DNA from: SCTD01 sp963784675
Lineage (GTDB): Bacteria; Actinomycetota; Actinomycetes; Mycobacteriales; SCTD01
Assembly: GCA_963784675.1 (NCBI GenBank)
Contig: CAWASE010000016.1
Location: forward strand, 1 to 64,000
DNA: 64,000 nt
Direction: 5' to 3'
A program made the position numbers and the translations under genes. The notes under the pieces are model-generated. The model made no database searches and was not told the origin of the DNA. It was given only the letters and a program-made list of their open reading frames with translations. Of this stretch, positions 54,785 to 63,861 are shown one piece after another; position 1 is the first letter of the stretch; each line of letters opens with the position of its first letter.

Positions 54785-55783
54785 TCAGGCCTCGTCCTGG
54801 CCGGCGAGGGCCGACAGCAGCCGGCGCAGCGAGTCCAGCCGCTCCGGGCGGGCCGCGCTCGTCGCGACCCAGTCGGCCAACCCGCAGGAGGCGTCGTCGA
54901 CCAGGTGCGAGCAGCCGGACGGGCAGTGCGTCTCGGCGCCGGCGGCGAGGTCGGGGAAGGCGGCCAGGACCCGCTCGGGCGTCACGGCCCCCAGGCCGAA
55001 CGAGCGCACGCCCGGGGTGTCGATCACCGTGCCGCCGCCGGGCAGCGGCAGCGCCACGGCTGAGGACGACGTGTGGCGGCCCTTGCCGACGCCGGTCACC
55101 TCGCCGACGGCCCGGAAGGCGTCCGGGACGAGCTGGTTGACCAGCGTCGACTTGCCGACGCCCGACTGCCCGAACAGCACCGAGACCCGGCCCGCCAGCG
55201 CCACCCGCAGCGCCTGCACCCCGGGGTCGCCGGGCGTGCGGGACGTGACGATGGAGGCGACTCCCAGCGGCTCGTACTGCGCGAGCAGCTCGGACGGGTC
55301 GGCCAGGTCGCTCTTGGTCAGGCACAGCAGCGGTTCCAGCCCGCCGTCGTAGGCCGCCACCAGACAGCGGTCGACCAGCCGCGGGCGCGGCACCGGGTCG
55401 GCCAGGGCGGTGACGACCACGAGCACCTCCGCGTTGGCGACCACGGCCCGTTCGACCGGGTCGCTGTCGTCCGGGGTCCGGCGCAGCAGCGACGTACGCG
55501 GCTCGATCCGCACGATGCGGGCCAGCGCGTCCGGTCCGCCGCCGGTGTCACCGACCACGGCGACGCGGTCGCCGACCACGACGCCGCGCCGGCCGAGCTC
55601 GCGCGCGCGGATCGCGGTCAGCAGGTCGCCGTCGGCCGAGCGCAGGCGGTAGCGGCCCCGGTCGACCGACAGCACCTGCGCCGGCTCGGCGTCGGTGTGT
55701 GCCGGGCGCGTCCGGGTCCGCGGGCGCGAGCGCCGCGCTGCGCGCACCCGTACGTCGTCCTCGTCCAGCTCGCGAGGGCTCAT
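54785..55783 (-). CDS. rsgA: ribosome small-subunit GTPase RsgA
   Basis: 332 residues of the circularly permuted GTPase that checks 30S maturation. Motif order is permuted as expected: G4 LTKSD, then G1 GQSGVGKST, then G3 IDTPGV, after an N-terminal OB fold; the C-terminal zinc region is HCPSGCSHLVDDASCGL. Start ATG 55783. It follows aroA by 16 bp, a pair that is conserved in actinobacteria. Confidence 0.92.
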   Translation of the reverse strand: MSPRELDEDDVRVRAARRSRPRTRTRPAHTDAEPAQVLSVDRGRYRLRSADGDLLTAIRARELGRRGVVVGDRVAVVGDTGGGPDALARIVRIEPRTSLLRRTPDDSDPVERAVVANAEVLVVVTALADPVPRPRLVDRCLVAAYDGGLEPLLCLTKSDLADPSELLAQYEPLGVASIVTSRTPGDPGVQALRVALAGRVSVLFGQSGVGKSTLVNQLVPDAFRAVGEVTGVGKGRHTSSSAVALPLPGGGTVIDTPGVRSFGLGAVTPERVLAAFPDLAAGAETHCPSGCSHLVDDASCGLADWVATSAARPERLDSLRRLLSALAGQDEA

Positions 55784-55799
55784 CGCGACGGCCCGTCGC

Positions 55800-57080
55800 T
55801 CACGTGCCGCCGAGCATGCGGTTCCAGGAGCCGACGAAGTCCGGGACGGTCTTGCGGGTGGTCTGGATGTCGCGCACGAGGACACCGTCGACACCCAGGC
55901 CGAGCACGGCCCAGGCCATCGCGAGCCTGTGGTCGTCGTAGGAGTCCATCGCCCCGCCCGTCAACGGCCGCGGGCGCACCTCGACCCCGTCGTCGAGCTC
56001 GCGCACGTCGCCTCCGCGCGCGTTGATCTCGACGGCCAGGGCCTTCAGGCGGTCGGTCTCCTGCAACCGGATGTGCGCCACCCCGGTGAACCGGCTGGGG
56101 GAGTCGGCCAGAGCCGCCAGGGCGGTGAGCACCATCGTGAGCTCGGGGGTGTCGCGGAGGTCGGCCGTCAGCCCGTGCAGGCCGTCGCCGGAGCTGACGG
56201 TGACGCTGTCGTCGGTCCGCTTGACCCGGGCGCCCATGCGCTCGAGCAGCTCGGGCAGCCCGGAGCCCGGCTGGGACGTGTCGCGCGGCCAGCCCGGGAC
56301 GGTGACCGAGCCGCCGGCGACCAGCGGAGCGGCCAGGTAGGCGGCGGCCGTGGACAGGTCCGGTTCGACGACGGCGTCGCGGGCCGTCAGCGGGCCGGCG
56401 GCCACCGCCCAGACGTCCGGCTCGTCGTCCACGACGCCCGCACCGTGCGCGCGGAGTGCCTCGACCGTCATGGCGAGGTGAGGCGCGCTGGGCAAGGTCG
56501 GTCCGCGGTGACGCACAGTGACGCCGCGCTCGCAGCGAGGAGCGCACAGCAGCAGGCCGCTGACGAGCTGCGAGGACTGCGAGGCGTCGAGGGTGACCGA
56601 GCCACCCGTCAGCGCCCCCCGGCCCGTGACCGTCAAGGGAAGAGCCTGCACCCCGTCCAGGTCGGCTCCGAGCGCGCGCAGCGCCACCAGCAGCGGCCCC
56701 AGGGGCCGCTCGCGGACCCGGGGATCGCCGTCGAAGGTGACCGGACCGGACGCCAGGGCGGCGACCGGCGGCAGGAAGCGGGCGACGGTACCGGCGTTCC
56801 CGACGTCGATCGGGCCGGAGCCGGGCAGGGCCCCCGGACAGCCGACGACGCGCCAGTCGCCCTCGGCGGTGTCGGTGACGTCGACGCCCAGCACGCGCAG
56901 CGCCGCTGCCATCAGCTCGGTGTCGCGGGACCGCAGCGGGCGACGGACGACGGACGTGCCGACCGCCAGCGCGGCGAGCACGAGGGCACGGTTGGTGACG
57001 CTCTTGGAACCGGGCAGCGGCACGCTCGCGGCCAACGGGCCCGCCGCACGAGGAGCTGGCCAGTCCGGGACAGCGGTCAT
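55800..57080 (-). CDS. aroA: 3-phosphoshikimate 1-carboxyvinyltransferase (EPSP synthase)
   Basis: 426 residues; it joins PEP to shikimate-3-phosphate in aromatic amino acid synthesis. Motifs: LPGSKSVTNRALVLAAL, VGNAGTVARFLPP, TLDASQSSQLVSGLLL, HIRLQETDRLKAL, SYDDHRLAMAWAV. Normal length and intact frame. First gene of the aroA-rsgA pair. Confidence 0.95.
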   Translation of the reverse strand: MTAVPDWPAPRAAGPLAASVPLPGSKSVTNRALVLAALAVGTSVVRRPLRSRDTELMAAALRVLGVDVTDTAEGDWRVVGCPGALPGSGPIDVGNAGTVARFLPPVAALASGPVTFDGDPRVRERPLGPLLVALRALGADLDGVQALPLTVTGRGALTGGSVTLDASQSSQLVSGLLLCAPRCERGVTVRHRGPTLPSAPHLAMTVEALRAHGAGVVDDEPDVWAVAAGPLTARDAVVEPDLSTAAAYLAAPLVAGGSVTVPGWPRDTSQPGSGLPELLERMGARVKRTDDSVTVSSGDGLHGLTADLRDTPELTMVLTALAALADSPSRFTGVAHIRLQETDRLKALAVEINARGGDVRELDDGVEVRPRPLTGGAMDSYDDHRLAMAWAVLGLGVDGVLVRDIQTTRKTVPDFVGSWNRMLGGT

Positions 57081-57242
57081 CGCACGGGGCGGACGACGGG
57101 GTCGGCGGGTGGGCGCCGGGCAGCCCGGGCTGGCGCGCGCATCATGGCGCAGAGTCTGTCACCCGGCTCCCGCACGCTGATCCTCGGTGCAGGTACGCCG
57201 ACGGCCGGCCGGCCACCGAGAACGGTCGCCGGCCGGCCGGTC

Positions 57243-57264
57243 GGACCGGATGCTCTTCCGGTCC
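57243..57264 (-). terminator. hairpin terminator-like element after LPXTG gene
   Basis: A perfect 8-bp stem ggaccgga/tccggtcc with loop tgctct sits 7 nt beyond the stop of the LPXTG gene. A second, imperfect GC inverted repeat (57198-57244) lies next to it, so the region may insulate the gene from aroA. Confidence 0.55.
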
Positions 57265-57270
57265 GGAAGG

Positions 57271-57741
57271 TCAGGCGACCGGAGGGGCGCTACGACGCCG
57301 GCGACCGGCGACGACCAGCGCGGTGCCGCCCGCGAGCGCTCCCAGCCCCACGGTGCTGAGCAGTACCAGCTCACCGCCGGTCACGGGCAGCGTGCGGCGG
57401 CTCACGATCGTGGTCGTCTTGGCCGGGTTGGTCGGCACGCCGGAGATCGGGCTGGGGGTCGGCGTTGCGCGCGTGGGGGTGCTGCTCGGCTGAGGGACGG
57501 GGGGCTTCACCGAAGGCGTCGGCCCGGTCGCGGGCGCGCTCGGCGAACCCTGGATCGGGGACGGACTGGCCGATGCGGCGGTCGACGGGGCGACGGAGGC
57601 CCCGGGCGACGGCGAGACCTCGGTGGCCGGCGAGGGGCAGACCTGGGAGTAGCTGTCGCAGGCGGCGGTAGCGGGCGAGGCTCCCAGCAGCAGGGCACTC
57701 CCGCCGAGGGCGAGAGCGGCGGCGGTGAGGACGGGACGCAT
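57271..57741 (-). CDS. LPXTG-type cell-wall-anchored protein
   Basis: 156 residues: signal peptide (1-27), a Ser/Pro/Thr-rich stalk, sorting motif LPVTG at 118-122, a hydrophobic helix and the tail GRRRRSAPPVA. A sortase would link it to peptidoglycan. The stalk has no folded domain, so it may serve as a spacer or glycosylated surface protein. CAGGAG lies 6 nt upstream of the ATG. No sortase gene is in the window. Confidence 0.85.
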   Translation of the reverse strand: MRPVLTAAALALGGSALLLGASPATAACDSYSQVCPSPATEVSPSPGASVAPSTAASASPSPIQGSPSAPATGPTPSVKPPVPQPSSTPTRATPTPSPISGVPTNPAKTTTIVSRRTLPVTGGELVLLSTVGLGALAGGTALVVAGRRRRSAPPVA

Positions 57742-57810
57742 GTCAGACTCCTGAGAGATCGAGCGGAGGGCGGAAGCTGGTGACATGGCCGGGGATGCGG
57801 TCCTACCGGA

Positions 57811-57841
57811 GGTCACTGGCAGTGACACTACTCTGTGTCAC
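57811..57841. promoter_or_regulatory. two overlapping palindromes, operator candidate
   Basis: gtcact-ggc-agtgac (57812-57826) overlaps gtgacac-tactct-gtgtcac (57822-57841); both are perfect. The site lies between the divergent LPXTG and initiating-transferase genes, in the least GC-rich stretch of the window, so a regulator probably binds here cooperatively. Confidence 0.55.
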
Positions 57842-57921
57842 CGAGGAAAGTTAATAGACCAAACGGCGCAATCTGGACGGAGGTCTATCTCACAGCCCAT
57901 GGATATCCCGCCGCCGTCCAG

Positions 57922-57996
57922 GGCTCTAGATGTAGCCCGCCGGTGCCGAAGGTCCTAGAGCCACGGCGTCGCAGCAGTGGCGAGGGGATCGGCACC
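57922..57996 (+). promoter_or_regulatory. structured leader with mutually exclusive hairpins
   Basis: A long hairpin closes ggtgccga (57942-57949) with tcggcacc (57989-57996) and contains tcct/aggg and gccac/gtggc inner stems. A competing pairing ggctctag (57922-57929) with ctagagcc (57955-57962) would use the same bases. The ribosome-binding site follows just after. This is the layout of an attenuator or riboswitch, but I match it to no known class. Confidence 0.45.
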
Positions 57997-58016
57997 AGGA
58001 GCCAGGAAGGAGCGCG

Positions 58017-59471
58017 GTGATTGAGATCAGCGGGCGGCGGCCGGCGGGTGGGTCCCCCCGCGTCGGTCCGGCCGAGGCCTCCGGACCTGCGCGGACCACC
58101 CCCCGGCTCGTGGCGGGCCGCAGCCTGATGCGCTATCGCACGGTGCTGCGCTACGGCGTCCGTCCGTTCCTCGTCGTCACCGACATCACCGCCTGGTTGC
58201 TCGCGGTCCTGGTCACCGGGGGGGCCACCGGGCGCGACGTCGTGCACCTGTCCCTGACCGTGCTGCTGTTCGCCGTGGCCGGGCTCTACCGCAGCAGGCT
58301 GTCACTGTCTGTGCTCGACGACCTTCCGGCGCTGGCCGGCCGGGTCATCGCTGCGGCGGCGATGACGACCTCGGTGGCGCTGCTGCTCGACCCGGCGCTC
58401 GCCGACCCGCACCTGCTCTACCTGTCCGCGCTGATGGCCGTCAACGTCCTGTTGCTGCGCTCGCTGTCCTACGGCCTGGTCCGCAGGGGCCGGGCGAAGG
58501 GCTGGGTGTCGCACGCCACGCTGGTGCTCGGCGCCGGTCACGTCGGAGGTCAGGTCGCCGGGCTCCTGCTCGCGCACCCGGAGTACGGGCTGCGTCCGGT
58601 CGGCTTCCTGGACAGCGACCCCCTGCTGTCCGAGGAGCAGCGGCCGGTCCCGCTGCTGGGCGGCAACGCCTCCCTGGCGAGCGTCATCGTCGAGTTCGCG
58701 GTCCGCGACGTCGTGGTCGCCTTCGGGTCGGCGCCGGAGTCGGAGATGGTCGACATCATCCGCACCTGCGACCGGCTGGAAGCCGAGATCTTCTTCGTCC
58801 CCAGGCTGTTCGAGCTGCACCACACCAGCGCCGACATGGACCAGGTCTGGGGGCTGCCCCTGGTCCGTCTGCGGCGCGCGGCCTTCCGGTCACCGTTCTG
58901 GCGGCTCAAGCGCCTGCTCGACATCCTGTGCGCCGCTGCCGCGCTGGTGGTGCTCGGACCCCTCATGCTGGCCGTGGCCGCCGGGGTCCGCCTGGAGGGG
59001 GGCCCGGGCATCATCTTCCGCCAGCAGCGGGTGGGGCTGGACGGCCGGCCCTTCGACGTCCTGAAGTTCCGGTCCCTGCGTCCGGTCGACGAGCACGAGT
59101 CGCAGACGCAGTGGAACATCAAGCACGACGACCGGCTGGGGCGCGTCGGCCGTTTCATCCGGGCGACGAGCCTGGACGAGCTGCCGCAGCTGATCAACAT
59201 CCTGCGCGGCGACATGACCCTGGTCGGCCCGCGTCCGGAGCGGCCGCACTTCGTCGAGACGTTCGCGCAGAACTACCCCCGTTACATCGACCGGCACCGG
59301 GTGCCGGCCGGGCTCACCGGCTGGGCGCAGGTCCACGGTCTGCGCGGCGACACCTCCATCGAGGACCGGGCCCGCTTCGACAACTACTACATCGAGAACT
59401 GGTCGCTGTGGGCAGACGTCAAGATCGTCCTGCGGACGATCAGCACGGTGCTGCGTCGGGCCGGCGGCTGA
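58017..59471 (+). CDS. initiating sugar-phosphate transferase (WcaJ/CpsE type)
   Basis: 484 residues. Membrane domain with about five TM helices and a CoA-binding-like Rossmann part (LVLGAGHVGGQVAGLLL), then the catalytic sugar transferase domain: RLLDILCAAAALVVLGPL, RQQRVGLDGRPFDVLKFRS, DELPQLINILRGDMTLVGPRP. It attaches the first sugar phosphate to undecaprenyl phosphate to begin EPS synthesis. GTG start with AAGGAG upstream. It is the natural control point of this locus, consistent with its elaborate leader. Confidence 0.93.
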   Translation: MIEISGRRPAGGSPRVGPAEASGPARTTPRLVAGRSLMRYRTVLRYGVRPFLVVTDITAWLLAVLVTGGATGRDVVHLSLTVLLFAVAGLYRSRLSLSVLDDLPALAGRVIAAAAMTTSVALLLDPALADPHLLYLSALMAVNVLLLRSLSYGLVRRGRAKGWVSHATLVLGAGHVGGQVAGLLLAHPEYGLRPVGFLDSDPLLSEEQRPVPLLGGNASLASVIVEFAVRDVVVAFGSAPESEMVDIIRTCDRLEAEIFFVPRLFELHHTSADMDQVWGLPLVRLRRAAFRSPFWRLKRLLDILCAAAALVVLGPLMLAVAAGVRLEGGPGIIFRQQRVGLDGRPFDVLKFRSLRPVDEHESQTQWNIKHDDRLGRVGRFIRATSLDELPQLINILRGDMTLVGPRPERPHFVETFAQNYPRYIDRHRVPAGLTGWAQVHGLRGDTSIEDRARFDNYYIENWSLWADVKIVLRTISTVLRRAGG

Positions 59472-59483
59472 GCGGCGTCGCCG

Positions 59484-61424
59484 TCAGCCCAGCGTCACCG
59501 GCTCGGCCCAGAACCGCTTGATCCGGCCGACGGCCCGACCCGCCCAGCCGTCGGTCCGCGTGCGCAGCTGCAGGTGCTGCTGCCGGTCGAAGGCCCCGGA
59601 CAGCCGCAGCACGCCGTCGGAGTCGGTCCGCTCGCCCTCGGCCACCAGTCGCCGGCCCGAGGTGGTCCGGACCTGCAGCGACATCCCGGCGTCCACGGCC
59701 AGCGGCTGGGGGTACAGCGACGCGGCATAGGAACCGTCGACGGTCGGCAACCGGTACTGCAGCTTCCAGCTCGTGACGGAGCCGGGGGACAGGCTCGCGA
59801 GGTCCGACAGCACCTGGTGGTCGCCCTCCTGCGCCGGGGTGGGGACGAGCGGGCGACCCTCGCGGGAGAAGGCCAGGTCGCGCGCCCCGGTCGGCACGGC
59901 CAGGGTGACCCAGTTGTTGCTGACGCCCGGGGTGGCGCGTCCGGCGACGTACTCCGGCAGCCCGAGCGTGGGGGCGGTGTTGCGCAGGGTGAGCTCCTGC
60001 TGCACGAACGCCTCGTCGCCGTCCAGCGTGACCTGCACGCTCAACTGCCGGCGCGCGTAATAGTCGATCTTGTTCCCGTCCCGGTCGCCGCCGCCCAGGT
60101 TGTGGACCGTGAACGAGGCGAGGTCGCCGCCGCGGGCGGCCACCCGGCCGTCGAGCCCGGCAGCGGCGAGATCGACGCGTTCCCCGGGCCGGCCGGACCA
60201 CAGCGCCACGTGCCGGCCGGCGGCTGCCGCGCTCAGCTCACGGCCCAGCGACGAGGGGGAGACGGCCCCGTCGTCACCGCGCAGCAGCTTGCCCAGCACC
60301 GCGTCCGCCGCAGCCCGCAGGGCCCCGCGCCGGGCGGCCTGCCCCTCCAGGGTGTCCGGGAACGCGGTGTAGGCGTCCGACAGCAGGGTGCGGACGCCCT
60401 GCTCGCCGGTCAGGACCGAACCGTCGGGCAGCTCGGCCGGCCCCGTGGCACGGAGCAGGGCCGCGATCGCCGGGACGTCCAGCCAGACGATGAGGTCAGG
60501 TCGCTCGCCGAGGGTCGCTGCGGCGACGTTGGCGAGCACCGTCGACGACTGGCCGAGGTCGGGGCTCATGTTGCTGTTCTTCCACAGCGTGGTGTCGGCC
60601 GCGAACGGCCCGTACAGCCGACGGAAGTCGGCCGGGGCAGGTACCGGACGCTGAGCGCCCAACGGGTCGGCGACGGCCTCGACGTCGCGGAAGCCGCCGA
60701 TCGTGAGCCTGCCGTCCTGCGCGCGGGCCTGGGCGAAGACCGAGACCAGCCCCCCGGTGCCCCGCAGCTCGGCGTTGTTCTCGAGCACCAGCAGCAGCGA
60801 CCGCGGTCCGTTCGACCCCAGGAGTGCCCCCAGCGAGCGCACCGCAGCGGCCGCCTTGGCGAAGGTGTCCGGAACAGGGGCCAGCTCCTCGCCGGCCTGG
60901 CGCACCGGGCCGGACACCAGCCCGGGCACGAGCGCGAGCGACTGGTCGCGCAGCGCGCCGGTCGGTGCGCGGGTGCTGGCTGCCGCCTGCTCCAACGCCT
61001 GCGCCAGCGCGGCCAGCGCGGGAAGGTCCACCGTGCCGTCCCGGACGATCGGCGTGTCCGGCTCGGTCGCCTGCAGCACCCGCCGGCTCGCCTGGACGGT
61101 GGCCGTCGCGGCGGTGATCGCGCGGTCGATGCCGGCCACCCCCCGCCCGAGCACCGGGACGTGCGCCGCCAGGACTGGACCGAGCTGATGCATCCGACGG
61201 TCGCTGCGTCGCAGCGACCGCTCGGCGTCGCTCAGCACCGGCCCGGCCTCGGCCAGCCGACCGCTGTCGCGGGTCGCGGTCAACGCTGTGCGCGCTTGCA
61301 CCAGGTCGCTGCGGACGGCGAGCAGGACGACGGTCGTCCAGAGGGTCGTCACGATCGAGACGGCCGCGAGGAGCAGCAGCGCGCGTACCACCAGCAGACG
61401 AGGCCCCCGCCGCCGTTCCGACAT
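59484..61424 (-). CDS. DUF4012 membrane-anchored protein
   Basis: 646 residues: one TM helix at about 12-38, a helical region, then the DUF4012 core (LLVLENNAELRGTGGLVSVF, LWKNSNMSPD, LIVWLDVPAIAALLRATG) and a C-terminal beta domain. The family is common beside EPS genes in actinobacteria but its function is unknown; it probably acts outside the membrane. ATG 61424 or GTG 61430. Convergent with the transferase gene, 12 bp apart. Confidence 0.85.
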   Translation of the reverse strand: MSERRRGPRLLVVRALLLLAAVSIVTTLWTTVVLLAVRSDLVQARTALTATRDSGRLAEAGPVLSDAERSLRRSDRRMHQLGPVLAAHVPVLGRGVAGIDRAITAATATVQASRRVLQATEPDTPIVRDGTVDLPALAALAQALEQAAASTRAPTGALRDQSLALVPGLVSGPVRQAGEELAPVPDTFAKAAAAVRSLGALLGSNGPRSLLLVLENNAELRGTGGLVSVFAQARAQDGRLTIGGFRDVEAVADPLGAQRPVPAPADFRRLYGPFAADTTLWKNSNMSPDLGQSSTVLANVAAATLGERPDLIVWLDVPAIAALLRATGPAELPDGSVLTGEQGVRTLLSDAYTAFPDTLEGQAARRGALRAAADAVLGKLLRGDDGAVSPSSLGRELSAAAAGRHVALWSGRPGERVDLAAAGLDGRVAARGGDLASFTVHNLGGGDRDGNKIDYYARRQLSVQVTLDGDEAFVQQELTLRNTAPTLGLPEYVAGRATPGVSNNWVTLAVPTGARDLAFSREGRPLVPTPAQEGDHQVLSDLASLSPGSVTSWKLQYRLPTVDGSYAASLYPQPLAVDAGMSLQVRTTSGRRLVAEGERTDSDGVLRLSGAFDRQQHLQLRTRTDGWAGRAVGRIKRFWAEPVTLG

Positions 61425-61528
61425 GCTCACCGGTCCAGCGTGCCACCTTGCGGGCCCGCGCGACGCCAGAGGGTGGTGAGATGTCACTCTGCGTGTTCAA
61501 CAGGTGGTCAAACCTCACCGGTAGTGGT

Positions 61529-61534
61529 AATTTC
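61529..61534 (+). promoter_or_regulatory. -10 element TAATTT before secreted phosphatase gene
   Basis: TAATTT lies 36 nt before ATG 61571, and GGGGAG (61560-61565) lies 5 nt before that start, so this gene is leadered. Confidence 0.45.
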
Positions 61535-61570
61535 TGCGCTCGCGACCGTGGAACGGGTAGGGGAGATCGC

Positions 61571-63860
61571 ATGGCTGGCGCCGACCGGCACCTGCACGTC
61601 GGCGGGCCGGCACGGTGGGCGGTGCTGCTGGCCCCCCTGGTGCTGACCCCCTTGCTGGTGACAGGCTCTGCCTCCGCGGCCTCGACCACCGTGGTCACCG
61701 AGGCCGACGCCTACGTCGTGCTGGCCGGCAAGGAGGCCAAGCAGGCCTTCGGCACGGCGGCCGTCCTGCGCACCGGCGTCACGGGCCCGGTGCGCAGCTA
61801 TCTGCGCTTCACCGTCCCGGCAGGTTCCACCACGACCGGCGCCGTGCTCCGGCTCTACCCGCGCACGAGCGCGGTCGAAGGCTTCGAGGTGGCCACCACG
61901 GCGGGCGGCTGGCAGGAGCGGACCGTCACGGGGCGGACCGCGCCGGCGCCCGGACCCACCGGCATCCGTTCCGGGCCGGTCACCAACGGCGTCTGGACCG
62001 ACGTGGACGTCACTGCGCTGGTCAACGGTCCGGGCCCGGTCGACCTGGTTCTCTCGGCTCCCACCGGGGGCACGATCGACTACAGCAGCCGCGAGGCGGG
62101 CGCCGCGACAGCGCCGCAGCTGGTCCTGCAGACGGCGGCCAGCACCTCCCCGACGGCCAGCCCCTCTCCGGCTGCGAGCCCCTCTCCGGCTGCGAGCGCC
62201 CCGCCCGTCACCGTCTCCTGCCACGACGACCCCGACCGCGAGCCCGACCGCGGGCCCGACGGTCGCGGCACCTGCCCCCAGCGCCTCGGGCTATGCGGGG
62301 GCGGTGCTCCGCGACACCCCCGTCGGCTACTGGCGGCTGGGCGAGCGCAGCGGCACGACGGCCGCCGACGCGAGCGGTGCGGACCGGACGGGCACGTTCG
62401 CCGGCGGCCCGACCCTCGGGCGGCCCGGTGCGCTGTCGTCGGACCCGGACACCGCGGTCGGGTTCAACGGCGTCAGCGGTGAGGTCGGCATCCCCAGCGA
62501 CGCCGATCTGCGTCTGAACGGCACCTTCACGATGGAGTTCTGGGCGCGCAGCGGAGCGTTCGCCAACACCTACCCCGGTCTGCTGCGCAAGGGCGACGCC
62601 TCGGGCCCGAACGGCTACCTGGTCTGGTACACCGCCTCGGGTCAGCTCTACCTGAAGCGCAACGGGGTCAGCATCGGCACCGGCGCCGGCTCCCTGACCT
62701 CTCAGTTCCGGCACTTCGCGGTCAGCTACGACGGTCTGCAGGTGCGGTGGTACGTCGACGGTGCGCTGGTGTCCAGCCAGTCGCGGACCTACCCCGCCGG
62801 CGCCGGCGTCGACGCCCTGACGCTCGGACGCGGTGACCAGGCCGGCGCCCACGACCTGGACGAGGTCGCCTTCTACAGCACCGCGCTGAGCGCCGGGCAG
62901 CTGGGAGCGCACCGCTCGGCGGCCTCGGCAGCCGCCTCCACCAGCCCCAGCCCGAGCCCCAGCCCGAGCCCGAGCCCTAGCCCGACGCAGACCCCGACGC
63001 CGGCCCCGACGTCCGTGCGCATCGCTGCGGCCGGCGACATCGCCTGCGACCCCACCGACCAGAACTACAACGGTGGTGCGGGCACCGCCGGCTTCTGCCG
63101 TCAGCGCGACACCGCGGCCCTGCTGGACTCCGGCGGGTACAGCGCGGTGCTGCCGATCGGTGACATCCAGTACACCGACGCCACCCTTGCCAAGATCCAG
63201 CAGGTGTACGACACGAGCTGGGGGCGGACCAAGGCGCTGCACCGTCCGGTCGTCGGCAACCACGAGTACCTCGTCTCCGGTGCGTCCGGGTACTACGACT
63301 ACTACGGAGCGCAGGCCGGCCCGCGGAGCAAGGGCTGGTACAGCTACGACCTCAACGGCTGGCACCTGATCGCGCTCAACGGCGAGTCCGAAGGTTGCCA
63401 GAGCGTGCCCGGTGGCTGCGGTGCCTCGTCCGAGCAGGCGGCCTGGCTCAAGGCCGACCTGGCGGCGCACCCTGCCGCGTGCACGCTGGCGTACTGGCAC
63501 GTGCCGCGGTACAGCTCGACGGCACCGGAGAACGCCACGCTGTTCCAGACCTTCTGGCAGTACCTGCAGGACGCCGGAGCCGAGGTCGTCCTGAACGGGC
63601 ACTTCCACAACTACGAGCGCTTCGCGCCCATGAACGCGCAGGGTCAGCCCACCGCGCAGGGCATCCGCCAGTTCGTCGTCGGTACCGGGGGCAAGAGCCT
63701 GGTCGGCTACTCCGGGACGCTGGCTCCTTCCAGCGAGGTCCGCAACAGCTCGACCTACGGCGTGCTGGAGCTCGATCTCAAGCCCGGCTCCTACAGCTGG
63801 AAGTTCAAGCCGATCGCCGGTCAGAGCTTCACCGACAGCGGGAGCCAGAGCTGCCACTGA
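61571..63860 (+). CDS. secreted DNRLRE-LamG-metallophosphatase (frameshift near 62204)
   Basis: About 762 residues in four parts: signal peptide (1-36); a DNRLRE/CBM-like beta domain (about 38-190, VRSYLRFTVPAGSTTTGAVL); a Ser/Pro linker and a LamG/concanavalin domain (about 250-450, VGYWRLGERSG, FTMEFWARSG); a second SPSP linker; and a calcineurin-like phosphatase (GDIACDPTD, GDIQY, GNHEY, HVPRYSS, NGHFHNYERF). The frame breaks at a CCC run (62204-62206); deleting one C joins the two parts in the linker. Likely a carbohydrate-binding phosphohydrolase acting outside the cell, close to purple acid phosphatases. Confidence 0.85.
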
Positions 63861-63861
63861 T

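Noticed and set aside
57181..57265. GC inverted repeats as a possible mobile-element end
   Set aside because: No transposase, target duplication or paired copy; position after a stop codon suits a terminator better.
61476..61520. Possible second c-di-GMP riboswitch before the phosphatase gene
   Set aside because: The tract contains ggtcaaacctcacc but not GGCAAACC or GGGACGCAAAGCC, so the core motif is absent.
62938..62990. SPSP-coding short repeats that might be a CRISPR-like or regulatory repeat
   Set aside because: In-frame Ser/Pro linker of the phosphatase with irregular 6-bp units and no spacers.
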